DNA from: Bacillus pumilus
GTDB lineage: Bacteria > Bacillota > Bacilli > Bacillales > Bacillaceae
Assembly: GCF_024498355.1 (NCBI RefSeq)
Contig: NZ_CP101833.1
Span: 1,407,001-1,471,000, forward strand
Length of the DNA stretch: 64,000 nt
Direction of reading: 5' to 3'
The notes beneath the pieces are model-generated. The model was not told where the DNA came from. It ran no database searches and worked only from the letters and a program-made list of their open reading frames with translations. Numbering within the stretch: the first letter of the stretch is position 1; each line of letters opens with the position of its first letter. Shown here piece after piece: positions 1 through 7,984 of this stretch. The position numbers and the translations under genes are program-made.

Positions 1-317
1 TTCCACTAGTTAGAGGACTTGATCCATTATGGATTGAGAAAATGGATGGTAAAAAAGGAATGACAGCATCTGAACCGCTCGATGATATACACATGCCGAA
101 TAATTCCATCTTACCTGTTATTATCTCATTCGGTCTATTTGTGTCAGCGTTTGGCTTCATGTATCGTCAAGAGCACAGCTGGGGGCTTCCGGTGATCTTC
201 ATTGGTCTTGGCATTACGTTTGCGACCATGCTGGTCAGGTCTCTTAAAGATGATCATGGATATCATATTCACAAAGAAGATTTGACCGATGATGATGATA
301 AAGGGGTGAAAGCATAA
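1..317 (+). CDS. ctaD: Cytochrome c oxidase (caa3) subunit I, C-terminal end (partial)
   Basis: The reading frame is open from base 3 and the start lies upstream of the window, so only about 104 residues of the C-terminus are present. Subunit I carries heme a, heme a3 and CuB of the terminal oxidase in the cytoplasmic membrane. The visible part shows two hydrophobic helices (roughly SILPVIISFGLFVSAFGF and LPVIFIGLGITFATMLV) and a charged Asp-rich tail. None of the metal ligands are in the visible part. The stop TAA overlaps the ATG of ctaE by one base, indicating translational coupling. Identity rests on the tail and on the ctaE-ctaF-ctaG genes that follow, as in B. subtilis. Confidence 0.9.
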   Translation, partial: PLVRGLDPLWIEKMDGKKGMTASEPLDDIHMPNNSILPVIISFGLFVSAFGFMYRQEHSWGLPVIFIGLGITFATMLVRSLKDDHGYHIHKEDLTDDDDKGVKA

Positions 318-937
318 TGGAACCACAAAAAATGACAGCGGAAACCTTTCCGGCTTCGCCTGAGAAAGCCACGTTAGAAGGAAAGAATAAGTTCGTCGGG
401 TTCTGGTTGTTTCTTGGGGGAGAAACTGTTCTGTTTGCATCTTTGTTTGCCACTTACTTGGCGCTGAAAAACTCAAATGCAGGCGGAGCAAAAACCACTG
501 ATATGTTTGACATCACAATTGTCTTTATTGCCACAATGCTCCTGTTAACGAGCAGTTTAACGAGTGTGTATGCAATGTATCATATGAAAAACTTTAACTT
601 TAAAAAAATGCAGCTTTGGCTCGGCGTGACCGTTCTATTAGGTGCTGGATTTTTAGGGGTCGAGATTTATGAGTTTTATCACTATGTGCATGCGTACGAA
701 TTTACGATTACCAGCTCTGCACTTGGCTCTGCCTTCTATACACTTGTAGGAACTCACGGAGCTCACGTCGCCTTCGGACTTTGCTGGATTACCGCTCTTA
801 TGATTCGAAATATGAGACGCGGACTGGATTTATACAATGCGCCAAAATATTATGTGGCAAGTCTTTATTGGCACTTCATTGATGTTGTGTGGGTCTTCAT
901 CTTTACCGTTGTATATTTAATGGGAATGGTGGGATAA
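317..937 (+). CDS. ctaE: Cytochrome c oxidase (caa3) subunit III
   Basis: A 206-residue membrane protein with about five hydrophobic segments, starting with FVGFWLFLGGETVLFASLF and ending with HFIDVVWVFIFTVVYLMGM, the hallmark end of heme-copper oxidase subunit III. It stabilises the subunit I/II core of the cytochrome caa3 oxidase in the cytoplasmic membrane. Length matches the B. subtilis protein. The start overlaps the ctaD stop by one base and ctaF follows two bases after the stop, so the three are one operon. No unusual features. Confidence 0.95.
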   Translation: MEPQKMTAETFPASPEKATLEGKNKFVGFWLFLGGETVLFASLFATYLALKNSNAGGAKTTDMFDITIVFIATMLLLTSSLTSVYAMYHMKNFNFKKMQLWLGVTVLLGAGFLGVEIYEFYHYVHAYEFTITSSALGSAFYTLVGTHGAHVAFGLCWITALMIRNMRRGLDLYNAPKYYVASLYWHFIDVVWVFIFTVVYLMGMVG

Positions 938-939
938 GA

Positions 940-1269
940 ATGGGAAATAAAAACACAAATCAGTCCAAAGTCGATCTTGTATACCGTAAAAAGAAAAATG
1001 CCGAAGAAATGAAGCATCAGCTCATTTCTTTCGGCTTGATGATTGGATTAACATTTGTTGCATTTTTAACGATCGCCTCTGAAGACGTCGGAAATTGGTT
1101 CGCAGTACCATTTATTTTACTGCTTGCAGGTATTCAGGTGGCCTTTCAGCTTTATTATTTTATGCACATGAACCAAAAAGGGCATGAAACACCCGCGTTG
1201 TTTCTTTACTCAGGTGTGTTTGTCGCGTTTATTACCGTTTTAGCCTTTTTGACCATTATTTGGTGGTAA
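940..1269 (+). CDS. ctaF: Cytochrome c oxidase (caa3) subunit IVB
   Basis: A 109-residue protein with a charged N-terminus and three transmembrane helices, as in the small subunit IV family of bacterial aa3/caa3 oxidases, which assists assembly of the CuB site. The frame is open further upstream (from 889), but the ATG at 940 gives the family length and the expected start MGNKNTNQS. The upstream extension would overlap ctaE by 49 bases. Two bases separate it from the ctaE stop. The phrase FQLYYFMHMNQKGHE near residue 75 is typical of the family. Confidence 0.93.
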   Translation: MGNKNTNQSKVDLVYRKKKNAEEMKHQLISFGLMIGLTFVAFLTIASEDVGNWFAVPFILLLAGIQVAFQLYYFMHMNQKGHETPALFLYSGVFVAFITVLAFLTIIWW

Positions 1270-1299
1270 GCCCGCTTTGCCCTTGAAGGAGGCGCAGCA

Positions 1300-2178
1300 A
1301 TGGAGAACTTAGAGATATTCGGATTTCGAGCATTATGGAGTCCCTACTATTTGATTTGTATTGTATTAGCAGCTGCTTTTTATCTACTTCTCGTTACAAA
1401 GGGAAAGCACCGTGCGACGGTGAAAGAGAAAACGCTATTTCTGACTGGGCTTGTTCTGTTATATGCCGTGAAAGGCAGCCCAATTGATTTAATGGGGCAT
1501 ATTATGTTCAGCGCACATATGGCGCAAATGGCGGTACTATATTTAGTCATCCCGCCACTCCTGATCACAGGTTTACCTGCGGCCATTTGGGAGCGGATCA
1601 TTCAAACACGAGGCATTCAGGCTATTTTCCGTTTGTTTTCCAAGCCTTTGATTGCTCTGCTTGGGTTTAACGGGTTGTTTTCGCTTTATCACATCCCGCT
1701 TGTGTTTGATTTTGTGAAAACAGATCCGTTTTATCATGCGTTGATGACGGTTGTTATTTTTATCGCTGCCTTTTTCATGTGGTGGCCGCTTGTCCATAAA
1801 GTCCAAAGTCAGCCGCAGATCACAGGCATTTTAAAGCTTGGTTATATCATGGCAGATGGTATATTGATGACACCTGCCTGCGCACTCATCATGTTTAGTG
1901 ATGCACCGATCTATGCGACCTATTCAGATGCCGGCGCGTGGATACAAGCTCTGCATCTATGTGTGCCAAGCGATATGCTTGCAGGTCTTGCACTAACTGG
2001 CCCTGATATGTTTCATACCTTGCCGCTGCTGGAGGATCAGCAGCTAGGCGCTATTTTGATGAAAATTATTCAGGAGATCGTTTATGGATCTATTCTTGCT
2101 GTTGTGTTCTTTGATTGGGCAAGAAAAGAAAGAGCGAAAGATGCCGTGCCAGATGCGCTCATTCCGAAATATGAATAA
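1300..2178 (+). CDS. ctaG: Cytochrome c oxidase assembly factor CtaG (caa3_CtaG family)
   Basis: A 292-residue polytopic protein with about seven hydrophobic segments. CtaG of Bacillus is required for formation of active cytochrome caa3 oxidase, probably in copper delivery; this is family knowledge. Histidines lie at membrane edges (for example [13 protein letters not shown], about residues 65-77, and [10 protein letters not shown]). A strong AAGGAGG site sits 11 bases before the ATG. It is the last gene of the cta cluster and is followed directly by a perfect 13-bp terminator hairpin. Confidence 0.93.
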   Translation: MENLEIFGFRALWSPYYLICIVLAAAFYLLLVTKGKHRATVKEKTLFLTGLVLLYAVKGSPIDLMGHIMFSAHMAQMAVLYLVIPPLLITGLPAAIWERIIQTRGIQAIFRLFSKPLIALLGFNGLFSLYHIPLVFDFVKTDPFYHALMTVVIFIAAFFMWWPLVHKVQSQPQITGILKLGYIMADGILMTPACALIMFSDAPIYATYSDAGAWIQALHLCVPSDMLAGLALTGPDMFHTLPLLEDQQLGAILMKIIQEIVYGSILAVVFFDWARKERAKDAVPDALIPKYE

Positions 2179-2180
2179 AT

Positions 2181-2210
2181 CTAAAGCACAGCCGTATGGC
2201 TGTGCTTTAG
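2181..2210 (+). terminator. Hairpin after ctaG, first copy
   Basis: Perfect 13-bp stem CTAAAGCACAGCC (2181-2193) with loop GTAT and the matching arm at 2198-2210. A nearly identical hairpin recurs at 2344-2368 on the other side of the repeat element. The T run after it is short. Confidence 0.7.
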
Positions 2211-2211
2211 A

Positions 2212-2341
2212 TTTGTCTTCTGTTCAGCGCAATAGAAAACCATTGAAGTCTAGGAAGGACGAGTACCGGAGCGAATGAATTTGACATTCGTGAGCACCGT
2301 AATGCAGATCTGACAAAGAATGTGAGGGTTTGTCTACACGC
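2212..2341 (+). repeat. Dispersed intergenic repeat, copy 1 (about 130 nt)
   Basis: The sequence from TTTGTCTTC to GTCTACACGC matches the reverse complement of 11185-11315 over its whole length at about 85% by eye. Conserved blocks include AGGAAGGACGAGTACCGGAGC, interrupted here from the block TTTGACATTCGTGAGCACCG, and a GACAAA...TTTGTC inverted repeat at the right end. There is no convincing ORF: the open frame that crosses it starts inside ctaG and has no ribosome site. It lies between convergent genes (ctaG and ylbA) and is flanked by two copies of the same hairpin. It may be a small non-autonomous mobile element or a structured RNA. Confidence 0.75.
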
Positions 2342-2343
2342 AG

Positions 2344-2373
2344 AAGCACAGCCGCTTGGGCTGTGCTTTGTTT
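2344..2373 (-). terminator. Hairpin after ylbA, second copy
   Basis: Stem AAGCACAGCC (2344-2353), loop GCTTG, arm 2359-2368. It would end ylbA transcription coming from the right and has T-rich sequence on the plus-strand side (TTTGTTTTATG). It is almost the same hairpin as the one at 2181-2210. Confidence 0.65.
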
Positions 2374-2738
2374 TATGCTTCAGCAGTCATTGATTCTAGT
2401 TTTTCTTTCAGTCGGTCAAGCGTTTGTTTGCTTGATTGGATAAGAGATTTAGGAAAATCTTCGCCTTCACCGTATTCTACACCATGCGGATAATAATGTT
2501 TTCCAAGTAAAGGTGTCAGAAGCTGAATGTGTGCCTTTTTGGAACCGACATCACCTTCAGTGGCGTAGCCAGAGATCCGTAAATAAAATGTCCCTTCAAC
2601 CATGCTATACTTTCTGTCATACGTCACACGCTCATAATCCCATTGATCGGCTCGTACAAATCCTTCACTTTCCATGATGAAATCTAATTTATTTAAGTCA
2701 GCTGCTACCTTTTCAATCCCCGTACCTTCAAACTTCAC
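2373..2738 (-). CDS. ylbA: YugN-like family protein YlbA
   Basis: A 121-residue soluble protein of the YugN-like family; function unknown. The frame is open to 2780, but the GTG at 2738 is chosen because AAGGAGG lies eight bases upstream of it, while the upstream ATG has no ribosome site. The resulting length agrees with B. subtilis YlbA (about 120 aa). It ends in a charged helix (LDRLKEKLESMTAEA). Transcribed convergently to ctaG and divergently from ylbB, as in B. subtilis. Confidence 0.85.
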   Translation of the reverse strand: MKFEGTGIEKVAADLNKLDFIMESEGFVRADQWDYERVTYDRKYSMVEGTFYLRISGYATEGDVGSKKAHIQLLTPLLGKHYYPHGVEYGEGEDFPKSLIQSSKQTLDRLKEKLESMTAEA

Positions 2739-2872
2739 CCAAAACCCCTCCTTATAAAAATTCCCTTTACTGACAATCATAGTATGAAAGCGTTAAACTT
2801 TCAACTGCGAAAGGTATGTTCTTTTATAAGCTGGTTACAGTAATAAAGAAAATAATAGATGGAGGAATCAAC

Positions 2873-3322
2873 GTGAAAACGAAAAAAATCAAAGATATTA
2901 TGACAAAAAAAGTAGTGACGTGCCAAAAGGACGACAATTCTTATGAAGCGGCAGTAAAAATGAGAGATGCTGACATCGGTGCCATTCCAGTGGTTGACGG
3001 AGATCAGCTTGTTGGAATTGTGACAGACCGTGACCTTGTACTCAGAGGCATTGCTGAGAAAAAGCCAAACTCACAGGAAGTTGGCGCACTCATGACGAAG
3101 GAAGTACTGACAGCCGAAGAAGATGCGACGCTTGAAGAAATTGTCCGGTTGATGTCAGAGCACCAGCTCCGCCGCATTCCCGTCGTTAAAAGCGGAGCAT
3201 TAACGGGGATTGTAGCTCTTGGAGATTTATCAGTTGAAGATTTGTCAAATGATCGTGCGGGAGATGCACTTACTGAAATCTCTCAACAAGATCAAGATCA
3301 CAGGCAAGGATTTTTTCATTAA
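2873..3322 (+). CDS. ylbB: CBS-domain protein YlbB
   Basis: A 149-residue cytosolic protein made of two CBS domains (about residues 8-60 and 75-130), seen in repeated IMTKKVVTC...DIGAIPVVD and LMTKEVLTA...LRRIPVVKSG motifs, with GIVTDRDL and GIVALGDL ending each half. Such Bateman modules bind adenine nucleotides. No catalytic domain is attached, and the ligand is unknown. The GTG at 2873 follows GGAGG by seven bases and gives the family length; the upstream ATG at 2816 has no ribosome site. The tail is rich in Gln, Asp and His (SQQDQDHRQGFFH). Confidence 0.88.
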   Translation: MKTKKIKDIMTKKVVTCQKDDNSYEAAVKMRDADIGAIPVVDGDQLVGIVTDRDLVLRGIAEKKPNSQEVGALMTKEVLTAEEDATLEEIVRLMSEHQLRRIPVVKSGALTGIVALGDLSVEDLSNDRAGDALTEISQQDQDHRQGFFH

Positions 3323-3444
3323 CAGGGGCATATTTTAAATTCGTGTTAAATAGGCTGTATTGTCGTTGATAAATGGAGCAAGTTTTGTTTAAATGACAGT
3401 AGAAGGTACTTTTTGTACCTTGCCAATTTAACGGAGGTGTTTAT

Positions 3445-4488
3445 TTGAAAACTGTGCTCAAAACACTCTTCATCCTCCTGGTTATATCCGGAACGTACGT
3501 TCTGTTTATTCAATATGGATCTTCACCAGAAAAAGAAAGCAGCAATGAATCGAAGGTGTCTAATGAAGAAACATCTAGCGATAAGCCGATCAATATCCCA
3601 AAAAAGGGCCTCATGTCCTTTATGGGAAAATCATCAAACGAAGTGCTTAAACAGCTGGGAGAACCAGATCGCATTGATCCTTCCGCATATGATTATGACT
3701 GGTGGATATACAACCAATCGAAGAAGCACTATATTCAAGTCGGGGTAAAGGATAGTAAAGTGGTGACTTTGTTTGCAACAGGAGACGGGCTGAATGTTGA
3801 ACCATTTAAAATCGGTCAAGCCACAAGTGAAGTGTTTAAAAAAACACAAATTGCGCCTTACATTCATGTAGAGGATGAACAAAATTCATACCGCTTTGAA
3901 TTCTCAGAAGATGATATGAATACAAGGCCAACCGTGAAAGTGGGAGATGATGTCTATGTCCAGCTATACATGGATAAGTTTGAAAGCACCCTTTCGAGTA
4001 TCAGGGCCTATAACGCAGATACATTTGTGAAACAAAAGCCGTATGAGGTTGTTTATCGAGGTCAATTGATAGAACCTGAGTCGATATCAGGCGAAAAGTG
4101 GAAGGATATCGAAGCTTCCAGTCAAAAACAAATTTTTGATATGACCAACATTATCCGCCATAAGTACAACCTGCCGACCTTAAAGTGGGACGATGAAACC
4201 TCCGAAGTGGCATTCATGCATAGTGAGGACATGAAAGAGAATCATTATTTCTCCCATGAGTCTAAAAAATACGGTACACTGAAAGACCGATTAGAAAGAG
4301 GCGAGGTCACATTTCAGCTCGCAGGTGAAAACATTGCATATAACTATGTAGATGGACCAGCAGCTGTAGAAGGCTGGCTCAATAGCGAAGGTCACCGGAA
4401 GGCGTTATTAAATGGAGATTACACACACCTTGGCGTAGGTGTGAAAGAAAAATACTATACTCAAAACTTCATCAAGAAAACATCTTAA
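3445..4488 (+). CDS. ylbC: CAP/SCP-domain extracellular protein YlbC
   Basis: A 347-residue exported or membrane-anchored protein. A hydrophobic segment (about residues 4-23) is followed by a Ser/Glu-rich linker, then an N-terminal CAP-associated domain (from about 55, MSFMGKSSNEVLKQLGEPD), then a C-terminal SCP/CAP domain (about 230-345) with the family signatures HSEDMKENHYFSHES and GENIAYNY...GWLNSEGHRKALLNGDY. CAP domains of bacterial YkwD-like proteins are secreted; enzymatic role unsettled. Start is TTG at 3445 with ACGGAGGTG upstream. A strong terminator follows. Confidence 0.88.
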   Translation: MKTVLKTLFILLVISGTYVLFIQYGSSPEKESSNESKVSNEETSSDKPINIPKKGLMSFMGKSSNEVLKQLGEPDRIDPSAYDYDWWIYNQSKKHYIQVGVKDSKVVTLFATGDGLNVEPFKIGQATSEVFKKTQIAPYIHVEDEQNSYRFEFSEDDMNTRPTVKVGDDVYVQLYMDKFESTLSSIRAYNADTFVKQKPYEVVYRGQLIEPESISGEKWKDIEASSQKQIFDMTNIIRHKYNLPTLKWDDETSEVAFMHSEDMKENHYFSHESKKYGTLKDRLERGEVTFQLAGENIAYNYVDGPAAVEGWLNSEGHRKALLNGDYTHLGVGVKEKYYTQNFIKKTS

Positions 4489-4494
4489 AACAAA

Positions 4495-4522
4495 GCAGCT
4501 GCACAACCGCAGCTGTTTTTTT
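4495..4522 (+). terminator. Terminator after ylbC
   Basis: Stem GCAGCTGC (4495-4502), loop ACAACC, arm 4509-4515, followed by seven T. Confidence 0.85.
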
Positions 4523-4594
4523 ATGAAAAAAGAGGCTCACCAAAACAGATGCTGGTGTATATAGTATAGTAGGCATTTGTATGGGGGTGAGGAT

Positions 4595-5008
4595 ATGACA
4601 AATAAGCAAAAACAAACATCCATTGATGAATTTAAACAATTCGTCAGACGCCATCCGAAGTTAATTCAAGAAGTGCAAGCGCAAGAAAAAAGCTGGCAAA
4701 GTTTATATGAAAATTGGGTCATGTTTGGTGAGGAAGATGAGATGTGGTCTCCTTATCGGCAAGCGCAATCTAAAGAAGCAAAAGACGAAAAAGACTCTAA
4801 GACAAGTGAACCGGGAAAAGCAGATTTCATGTCTAAAATGGTTTCTGCTGTGAAAAAAATGGACGCTGATCAAATGAATGAACAGATTAACAAAATGAGC
4901 CAGTCTATTTCCTCTTTACAAAGCTTACTCGGTCAATTTTCATCAAATGGCTCAAAAAAAGGTTCATCTGGAGGCAGTCAGCACCCATTCTCCTTCAGGA
5001 AAGATTAA
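4595..5008 (+). CDS. ylbD: Spore coat-associated protein YlbD
   Basis: A 137-residue soluble, highly charged protein of the YlbD family, listed as a spore coat component in B. subtilis. It has an N-terminal FVRRHPKLIQEVQ helix, a Lys/Glu/Ser-rich middle, a heptad-like stretch MNEQINKMSQSISSLQSLL (about residues 96-114) and a Ser/Gly-rich tail. ATG 4595 is preceded by GGGGTGAGG; the in-frame ATG 4577 has no ribosome site. ylbE follows after 19 bases. In B. subtilis ylbD and ylbE are also adjacent. Confidence 0.85.
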   Translation: MTNKQKQTSIDEFKQFVRRHPKLIQEVQAQEKSWQSLYENWVMFGEEDEMWSPYRQAQSKEAKDEKDSKTSEPGKADFMSKMVSAVKKMDADQMNEQINKMSQSISSLQSLLGQFSSNGSKKGSSGGSQHPFSFRKD

Positions 5009-5027
5009 TTGAAAGGGGATGTTTTTG

Positions 5028-5276
5028 GTGCGGAAAGAAGTACAGGAGTTTGTCATGGCCGAGGAGGATCGAATCAAATTCATTAGACAGCGTCCTCTTT
5101 GGTACAGACAGCTGACTCGACATCCTGAAAATCTATCTTCCTTTGAATTAGATAAAATGAACTTTTACGAAAAAACTATTCCTCATCGTGTGAGTCAGTT
5201 GAGCAATAGTGTCCAAATGGCTGAAATGATGATTCAAATGTTCCAAGCAATGCGCAATCAAAATGGAGCCGGGTGA
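5028..5276 (+). CDS. ylbE: YlbE family protein
   Basis: An 82-residue soluble protein of the YlbE family, unknown function, with the conserved core IKFIRQRPLWYRQLTRHP and a Met/Gln-rich C-terminus. GTG 5028 is chosen because GAAAGGGG ends nine bases before it; the ATG at 5019 directly abuts that site. TTG 5025 is also possible. Placed after ylbD, probably one transcript, followed by a short GC-poor hairpin with six T near 5267-5285. Confidence 0.8.
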   Translation: MRKEVQEFVMAEEDRIKFIRQRPLWYRQLTRHPENLSSFELDKMNFYEKTIPHRVSQLSNSVQMAEMMIQMFQAMRNQNGAG

Positions 5277-5299
5277 GGCTTTTTTGAGTTGATTAAGAT

Positions 5300-5331
5300 G
5301 TCTATTTCATGAGCATCCTATGAAAGTAGAC
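5300..5331 (+). other. Stem-loop just before the lipoprotein ribosome site
   Basis: GTCTATTTCAT (5300-5310) pairs with ATGAAAGTAGAC (5320-5331) apart from one bulged base, with a 9-nt loop. The Shine-Dalgarno sequence AAAGGAG begins two bases later. It could be a processing or translation-control element. No U-tract follows, so it is not a classical terminator. Confidence 0.45.
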
Positions 5332-5345
5332 GAAAGGAGAATCAG

Positions 5346-5756
5346 ATGATGAAATGGATGCTGTCAATATGCGCATTGCTTTTTCTTGTCACCGGGTGTC
5401 AAAGTCAACATGAAGAAGAGCAAGTGATCAAGCAAGATCCAGTTGTACCAGTGATGCAGCAAGCTCAAAGTGAAATGAAGCAGCAAGGCTTTTTAAAATA
5501 CAAAGTGCAGGGATCGGCTGTCTATATAGAAAGTATACTTCAAGATTTCCATCTTGAGCCTTCACTTGGGAAGAAGGATGAGAAGGCGGGATATTTTACA
5601 GTGTATGTAGATGGGAAACGTGCGGGCAATGAGTATACTGCTGCGTTTGTGGTCAAGCACCTTTCAAAAGGAAAGCATAAAATGACCGTTGTGCTGAATT
5701 CCCGTCATCCAGATTATAAACAAAAAAGGGAAACGTGGGATGTATTTGTCACGTAA
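5346..5756 (+). CDS. Putative small lipoprotein, unknown function
   Basis: A 136-residue protein with a lipoprotein signal: charged start MMKWM, hydrophobic stretch, and lipobox LVTGC with Cys at residue 18. The mature part is soluble, about 118 residues, with the stretch GYFTVYVDGKRAGNEYTAAFVVKHLSKGKHKMTVVLNSRHPDY, which reads like a small beta-sandwich. I do not recognise the family. In B. subtilis ylbE is followed directly by ylbF as far as I recall, so this gene looks group-specific. GAAAGGAG precedes the start and ylbF has its own promoter downstream. ATG 5349 is an alternative start. Confidence 0.7.
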   Translation: MMKWMLSICALLFLVTGCQSQHEEEQVIKQDPVVPVMQQAQSEMKQQGFLKYKVQGSAVYIESILQDFHLEPSLGKKDEKAGYFTVYVDGKRAGNEYTAAFVVKHLSKGKHKMTVVLNSRHPDYKQKRETWDVFVT

Positions 5757-5762
5757 AAGCAT

Positions 5763-5791
5763 TTTCTGATCCATAGGTTTCGTGGTAAACT
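5763..5791 (+). promoter_or_regulatory. Likely sigma-A promoter of ylbF
   Basis: TTTCTG (5763-5768), 17-bp spacer, TAAACT (5786-5791) with an extended TGG at 5783-5785. The ylbF start is 23 bases downstream. Confidence 0.5.
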
Positions 5792-5813
5792 ATGAATTGG
5801 AGGTGCAACATTT

Positions 5814-6263
5814 ATGTATGCGACAATCGAATCTGTGGAGCTCCAAGAGGAAGCGAATCAATTGGCTGCCATGATTCTTCAGTCGGAGGAGGCTGAACAT
5901 TACCGCAACTGCTTTAAGCGTCTCCAGCAAGACGAAGAAGCCCAACAAATTATTGCCCACTTTACAAAAGTAAAAGAGCAATATGAGGATGTGCAGCGGT
6001 TCGGCAAATACCATCCGGACTATAGAACGATCTCAAAGGAAATGCGTGAGGTCAAAAGAAAGCTAGATCTTCACGATACAGTGGTTGATTTCAAAAAAGC
6101 AGAAACAGCGGTTCAATCCATCTTAGATGAGATTAGTATTGAAATCGGTCAAGCTGTATCAGCATATATTAAAGTTCCAACAGGGAACCCATATTTTGAT
6201 GGTCTATCATCATGCGGCGGTGGCTGTGGATCAGGAGGCAGCTGTGGCTGTAAAGTATCTTGA
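5814..6263 (+). CDS. ricF: RicF, subunit of the Ric (YaaT-YlbF-YmcA) RNA-processing complex
   Basis: A 149-residue, largely alpha-helical YlbF/YmcA-family protein. In B. subtilis the YlbF-YmcA-YaaT complex binds iron-sulfur clusters, directs RNase Y to specific transcripts and is needed for competence, sporulation and biofilm formation. The C-terminus here is a Gly/Cys tail (SSCGGGCGSGGSCGC) with four cysteines, consistent with cluster ligation. The rest shows helices rich in Glu, Lys and Gln. ATG with GGAGG upstream. A hairpin with T run begins at its stop codon and ylbG follows. Confidence 0.92.
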   Translation: MYATIESVELQEEANQLAAMILQSEEAEHYRNCFKRLQQDEEAQQIIAHFTKVKEQYEDVQRFGKYHPDYRTISKEMREVKRKLDLHDTVVDFKKAETAVQSILDEISIEIGQAVSAYIKVPTGNPYFDGLSSCGGGCGSGGSCGCKVS

Positions 6264-6288
6264 CGAGACTTGAACGTCTCGTCTTTTA
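6262..6288 (+). terminator. Hairpin after ricF
   Basis: GACGAGAC (6262-6269), loop TTGAAC, GTCTCGTC (6276-6283), then TTTT. It overlaps the ricF stop codon and may attenuate rather than fully stop transcription into ylbG. Confidence 0.7.
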
Positions 6289-6328
6289 CATAATGAATGG
6301 AAAGAATTGAAAAGCGGCAGGTGAAAAG

Positions 6329-6601
6329 ATGGAAACCAAACGTCAAGGGATGGTCGTTTGGCTGCATTCGTTAAAGCAGTCAAAAGCGCTAAGAAAATTT
6401 GGGAATGTTCACTATATTTCAAGGAAAATGAAATATGCAGTGATTTATTGTGATATGGATGATCTCGAGCGCCATATGGCAAAGCTGAGCTCATTGCCAT
6501 TTGTAAAACGTGTTGAGCCTTCATATAAACCTTTTATTAAATTAGAGTACGAATCCAAATTGGACAAAGCAAAAGAATATGATTATAAGGTGGGCTTTTA
6601 A
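6329..6601 (+). CDS. ylbG: YlbG family protein (UPF0298)
   Basis: A 90-residue basic protein of the UPF0298/YlbG family, unknown function, conserved next to ylbF in Bacilli. It starts [17 protein letters not shown] and has the conserved [22 protein letters not shown] core and the [14 protein letters not shown] segment. A ribosome site (GGCAGGTG) precedes the ATG. A strong GC-rich hairpin follows six bases after the stop. Confidence 0.88.
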   Translation: METKRQGMVVWLHSLKQSKALRKFGNVHYISRKMKYAVIYCDMDDLERHMAKLSSLPFVKRVEPSYKPFIKLEYESKLDKAKEYDYKVGF

Positions 6602-6613
6602 AGACACAAAAAA

Positions 6614-6640
6614 ACCCCCGCGGCATCACCCGCGGGGTCC
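6614..6640 (+). terminator. Terminator after ylbG
   Basis: CCCCGCGG arm (within 6615-6623) pairs with CCGCGGGG (6630-6637) around a 6-nt loop. Preceded by an A run and followed by a T-rich tract. Confidence 0.8.
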
Positions 6641-6703
6641 TTCTATTCTTAATGATTCATTAAGGAGAAGGCAAAGGGAGAGGAGAAACCGGAGGAAGAA
6701 CTT

Positions 6704-6805
6704 ATGGGGAAACGTAAGTCTTCTCCGCGGTTGGCAACAGCACCACATCAGATGCTGTTACAAGTAGTATGGCCCCGCTTCCCGTCATCTATACATAGAA
6801 AATGA
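6704..6805 (+). CDS. Possible 33-residue basic micro-protein
   Basis: An ATG eight bases after GGAGG opens a frame of 33 codons (start MGKRKSSPRLATAPHQ) in the 312-base gap between ylbG and rsmD. It is very basic, with Arg and Lys and no acidic residues. There is no family I recognise. The rest of this gap holds the ylbG terminator at its left end and the rsmD promoter at its right end. It may be spurious; the ribosome site is the main support. Confidence 0.3.
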   Translation: MGKRKSSPRLATAPHQMLLQVVWPRFPSSIHRK

Positions 6806-6820
6806 ATGAAATTACGCGCA

Positions 6821-6850
6821 TTGTCCCATGCCGAGTGGATGTGGTAAGAT
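6821..6850 (+). promoter_or_regulatory. Possible promoter of rsmD-coaD
   Basis: TTGTCC (6821-6826), 18-bp spacer, TAAGAT (6845-6850) with TGG just upstream. It is 63 bases before the rsmD start. Confidence 0.4.
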
Positions 6851-6913
6851 AATGTTGAATTTTTTGTCATAAGACAGTGACCAATAGAAGCAAGCAGAAA
6901 AAGTGGTGGGAAA

Positions 6914-7471
6914 ATGAGAGTCATCTCTGGAACGAGAAAAGGCCGCACGCTTAAAGCGGTACCAGGTCAATCAACAAGACCGACGACAGATAAAGTGAAA
7001 GAATCCATTTTTAATATGATTGGCCCGTATTTTGATGGCGGAAGGGCCCTTGATTTATTTGCGGGAAGCGGTGGTTTAGGAATTGAAGCGCTCTCTAGAG
7101 GATTCGATCATTGCATTTTTGTTGATCGAGATATGAAGGCGATTCAGACAATTAAAGGAAACCTGAATCAATTGTCGCTGATGGATCAAAGTGAAGTATT
7201 TCGAAATGATGCAAAGCGTGCTCTCACAGCCGTTGTAAAACGAGAGGAATCCTTTCAAGCGATCTTTCTTGATCCGCCGTATAAAGATCAAAAGCTGAAG
7301 GCACTTCTTGAAATGATTGATGAGCACTCCTTATTAACAGATGATGGCGTGATCGTATGTGAGCATGATAAAGACGTCTCGCTGCCTGAGGAAGCTGGAC
7401 AGCTCCACATATCAAGGCGGGAACTGTACGGAATGACTGGCATTACGATCTATAGAAAGCGGGGAAATTAA
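6914..7471 (+). CDS. rsmD: 16S rRNA (guanine966-N2)-methyltransferase RsmD
   Basis: A 185-residue Rossmann-type SAM methyltransferase that modifies G966 of 16S rRNA. The SAM-binding motif ALDLFAGSGGLGIEALSRG is at about residues 40-58 and the catalytic LDPPY motif is near 120. The N-terminal MRVISGTRKGRTLKAVPG segment is typical of the family. The ATG follows GGTGGGAAA. coaD starts four bases after the stop, the standard rsmD-coaD pairing in Firmicutes. Called ylbH in B. subtilis. Confidence 0.93.
   Translation: MRVISGTRKGRTLKAVPGQSTRPTTDKVKESIFNMIGPYFDGGRALDLFAGSGGLGIEALSRGFDHCIFVDRDMKAIQTIKGNLNQLSLMDQSEVFRNDAKRALTAVVKREESFQAIFLDPPYKDQKLKALLEMIDEHSLLTDDGVIVCEHDKDVSLPEEAGQLHISRRELYGMTGITIYRKRGN

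Positions 7472-7970
<499 letters not shown>

Positions 7971-7984
<14 letters not shown>

Noticed and set aside
2084..2278. Open frame of 64 codons running from ctaG into the repeat element
   Set aside because: It starts inside ctaG in another frame, has no ribosome site and continues through a terminator hairpin.
6579..6767. Open frame of 62 codons after ylbG
   Set aside because: It begins inside the ylbG end and reads through the GC-rich terminator; Arg-rich composition is that of a hairpin translation artefact.
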